Part shown: piece after piece, positions 62,646-64,000 of the stretch
Layout: every line of letters starts with the position of its first letter
How positions within the stretch are numbered: the first letter of the stretch is position 1
DNA from: Flavobacteriales bacterium
GTDB taxonomy: Bacteria; Bacteroidota; Bacteroidia; Flavobacteriales_F; PHOS-HE28
DNA: 64,000 nucleotides
Reading direction: 5' to 3'
NCBI GenBank assembly: GCA_016718655.1
Contig: JADKCV010000020.1
Coordinates: forward strand, 44,827-108,826
The notes under the pieces: generated by a model
What the model was told of the DNA's origin: nothing
The model's input: the letters and a program-made list of their open reading frames with translations, nothing else
Database searches by the model: none
Made by a program: the position numbers and the translations under genes

Positions 62646-64000
62646 ATGACCGCTTCCATCCTTTGGGCCGACGACGAGATCGACCTTCTTCGCCCGCATG
62701 TGCTCTTCCTGCAGCAGAAAGGCTACTCCGTTGATACCGTGAACAACGGGCTCGATGCCGTGGAAAAGGCCCAGGGCAAGGAATACGACATCATCTTCCT
62801 GGACGAGAACATGCCCGGCCTCAGTGGGCTGGAGACGCTCAATCGCATCAAGAACGTCCTGCCGCACGTGCCCGTGATCATGATCACCAAGAGCGAGGAG
62901 GAGCACATCATGGAGGAGGCCATCGGTGGCAAGATCAGCGACTACCTGATCAAGCCCGTGAACCCGAACCAGATCCTGCTGAGCCTGAAGAAGCACCTGG
63001 AGGGCCGTCGCTTGGTGAGCGAGAAGACCAACAGCAGCTACCAGCAGCAGTTCCGTCAGCTCGCCATGCGCCTCAGCGACCGCTTGGGCACCGAGGACTG
63101 GAAACAACTCTATGACGAATTGGTGAAGTGGGAACTGGACCTCAGCGGCAGTCAGGACCAGGGCATGACGGAGATCCTCCGCAGCCAATGGACCGAGGCC
63201 AACGAGCAGTTCTGCCGCTTCGTGGAACGCAATTACCTCGACTGGTTGCAGGGCAAGGGCGATAGTCCCCTCATGAGCCACCAGCTCTTCAAAGTGAAGG
63301 TGGCCCCGCTGATCGATGAGAAGCAGCCGCCCTTGTTCATGGTCCTCATCGACAACCTGCGGCTGGACCAGTGGCGCGTGCTGGAGCCCATCGTGGGCGA
63401 GTTCTTCCGCATCGAGGAGCAAGGCTTGTTCTACAGCATCCTGCCCACCGCCACGCAGTACGCGCGCAACGCCTTGTTCGCCGGCCTCATGCCCAGCGAG
63501 ATCGAGAAGCGCTTCCCTGGCAAGTGGGTGAGCGAGGAAGAGGAGGGCAGCAAGAACGCCAACGAGGATGAGTTCGTGGCGGACCAGCTGAAGCGCCTCG
63601 GCAAGAACGTGAAGCACAGCTACCACAAGATCCTCAACCTGAACACCGGCCGCAAGCTGGCGGACAGCCTGGACAACCTGATGGGCAATGCGCTCAACGT
63701 CATCGTCTACAACTTCGTGGACATGCTCAGCCATGCCCGTACGGAGATGGAGGTGATCCGCGAGCTGGCCGATGACGATGCCGCCTACCGCAGCCTCACC
63801 AAGAGCTGGTTCGAGCATTCGCCCCTGTTCGACATCCTCAAAGGCATCGCCGAGCGCGGTGGCCGATTGGTCATCACCACCGACCACGGCACCATCCGCG
63901 TGGGCGAGCCCAGCAAGGTGGTGGGCGACCGCAATACCAACTCCAACCTGCGCTACAAGTTCGGCCGCAACCTCACGTACGAACAGCGCGATGTGCTGGA
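62646..64000 (+). CDS. porX: T9SS response regulator PorX (PglZ domain), truncated by the window end
   Basis: The frame runs from ATG 62646 to the edge with 451 residues visible; the family is about 520. A receiver domain has Asp9-Asp10, phospho-acceptor Asp53 (IIFLDENMPG), Thr81 and Lys103 (LIKPVNP). After a helical linker (about 120-200) the alkaline-phosphatase-like PglZ domain contains MVLIDNLRLDQW and ATQYARNALFAGLMP, then MLSHARTEMEVI and TTDHG. In Porphyromonas, PorX with PorY controls T9SS genes. The secreted propeller gene lies divergently 152 nt away, and four giant T9SS cargo genes lie 12 kb to the left. Confidence 0.92.
   Translation, partial: MTASILWADDEIDLLRPHVLFLQQKGYSVDTVNNGLDAVEKAQGKEYDIIFLDENMPGLSGLETLNRIKNVLPHVPVIMITKSEEEHIMEEAIGGKISDYLIKPVNPNQILLSLKKHLEGRRLVSEKTNSSYQQQFRQLAMRLSDRLGTEDWKQLYDELVKWELDLSGSQDQGMTEILRSQWTEANEQFCRFVERNYLDWLQGKGDSPLMSHQLFKVKVAPLIDEKQPPLFMVLIDNLRLDQWRVLEPIVGEFFRIEEQGLFYSILPTATQYARNALFAGLMPSEIEKRFPGKWVSEEEEGSKNANEDEFVADQLKRLGKNVKHSYHKILNLNTGRKLADSLDNLMGNALNVIVYNFVDMLSHARTEMEVIRELADDDAAYRSLTKSWFEHSPLFDILKGIAERGGRLVITTDHGTIRVGEPSKVVGDRNTNSNLRYKFGRNLTYEQRDVL

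Overview
The window comes from a GC-rich member of the Bacteroidota, most likely the order Flavobacteriales. Five things point there: promoters of the TTG / TAnnTTTG type, start codons preceded by A/C-rich leaders instead of Shine-Dalgarno sites, a fused lpxC-fabZ gene, several giant secreted proteins ending in type IX secretion (T9SS) type A sorting domains, and a PorX-type response regulator at the right edge. The exact genus cannot be told from the sequence. No rRNA, CRISPR array, insertion sequence or prophage was seen.

Region 1 (1-17,390, + strand) is the conserved information-processing block: a helix-hairpin-helix fragment, apt, an acyl-CoA dehydrogenase, rpsU, a XerC/D-type recombinase, hpf (frameshifted), four tRNAs (Thr-TGT, Tyr-GTA, Gly-TCC, Thr-GGT), tuf, tRNA-Trp, secE, nusG, rplKAJL, rpoB, rpoC and a DUF3467 gene. 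Region 2 (17,400-25,600) is housekeeping and envelope: a patatin-Omp85-like protein with a coupled small gene, a BtuF-like metal/cobalamin receptor, a lipoprotein, cystathionine beta-synthase, a LolC/E-type permease and a divergent NamZ-type (DUF1343) muramidase.

Region 3 (25,600-50,820, - strand) is the striking part: four consecutive giant T9SS cargo genes (about 2044, 1609, 2048 and 2132 codons). Each has a signal peptide, a different assortment of CUB, GEVED, FN3, Ig/PKD-like and PPC-like modules, and then an almost constant C-terminal module of about 445 residues with the sorting domain. Every gene is followed by the same GC-rich palindromic terminator. Three of the four carry CAACCAAAACC exactly 7 nt before the ATG. 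At DNA level the constant end looks recently duplicated or homogenised.

Region 4 (50,820-64,000) holds an NhaC antiporter, a YwqK-like repeat protein, an ABC ATPase, the lipid A genes lpxA, lpxC-fabZ (frameshifted) and lpxD, a DUF2911 protein, a short-chain dehydrogenase, a 38-residue membrane peptide, an HD-domain phosphohydrolase, a secreted BNR/sortilin-like propeller protein with a degenerate sorting tail, and PorX (truncated by the window end).

Five places need one extra base to restore a reading frame: hpf, lpxC-fabZ, two in the second cargo gene and one in the third. Because lpxC is normally essential and four of the five lie in short G/C runs, base-deletion errors in the assembly are the simplest explanation. 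The coordinates given for those genes span the whole broken gene.
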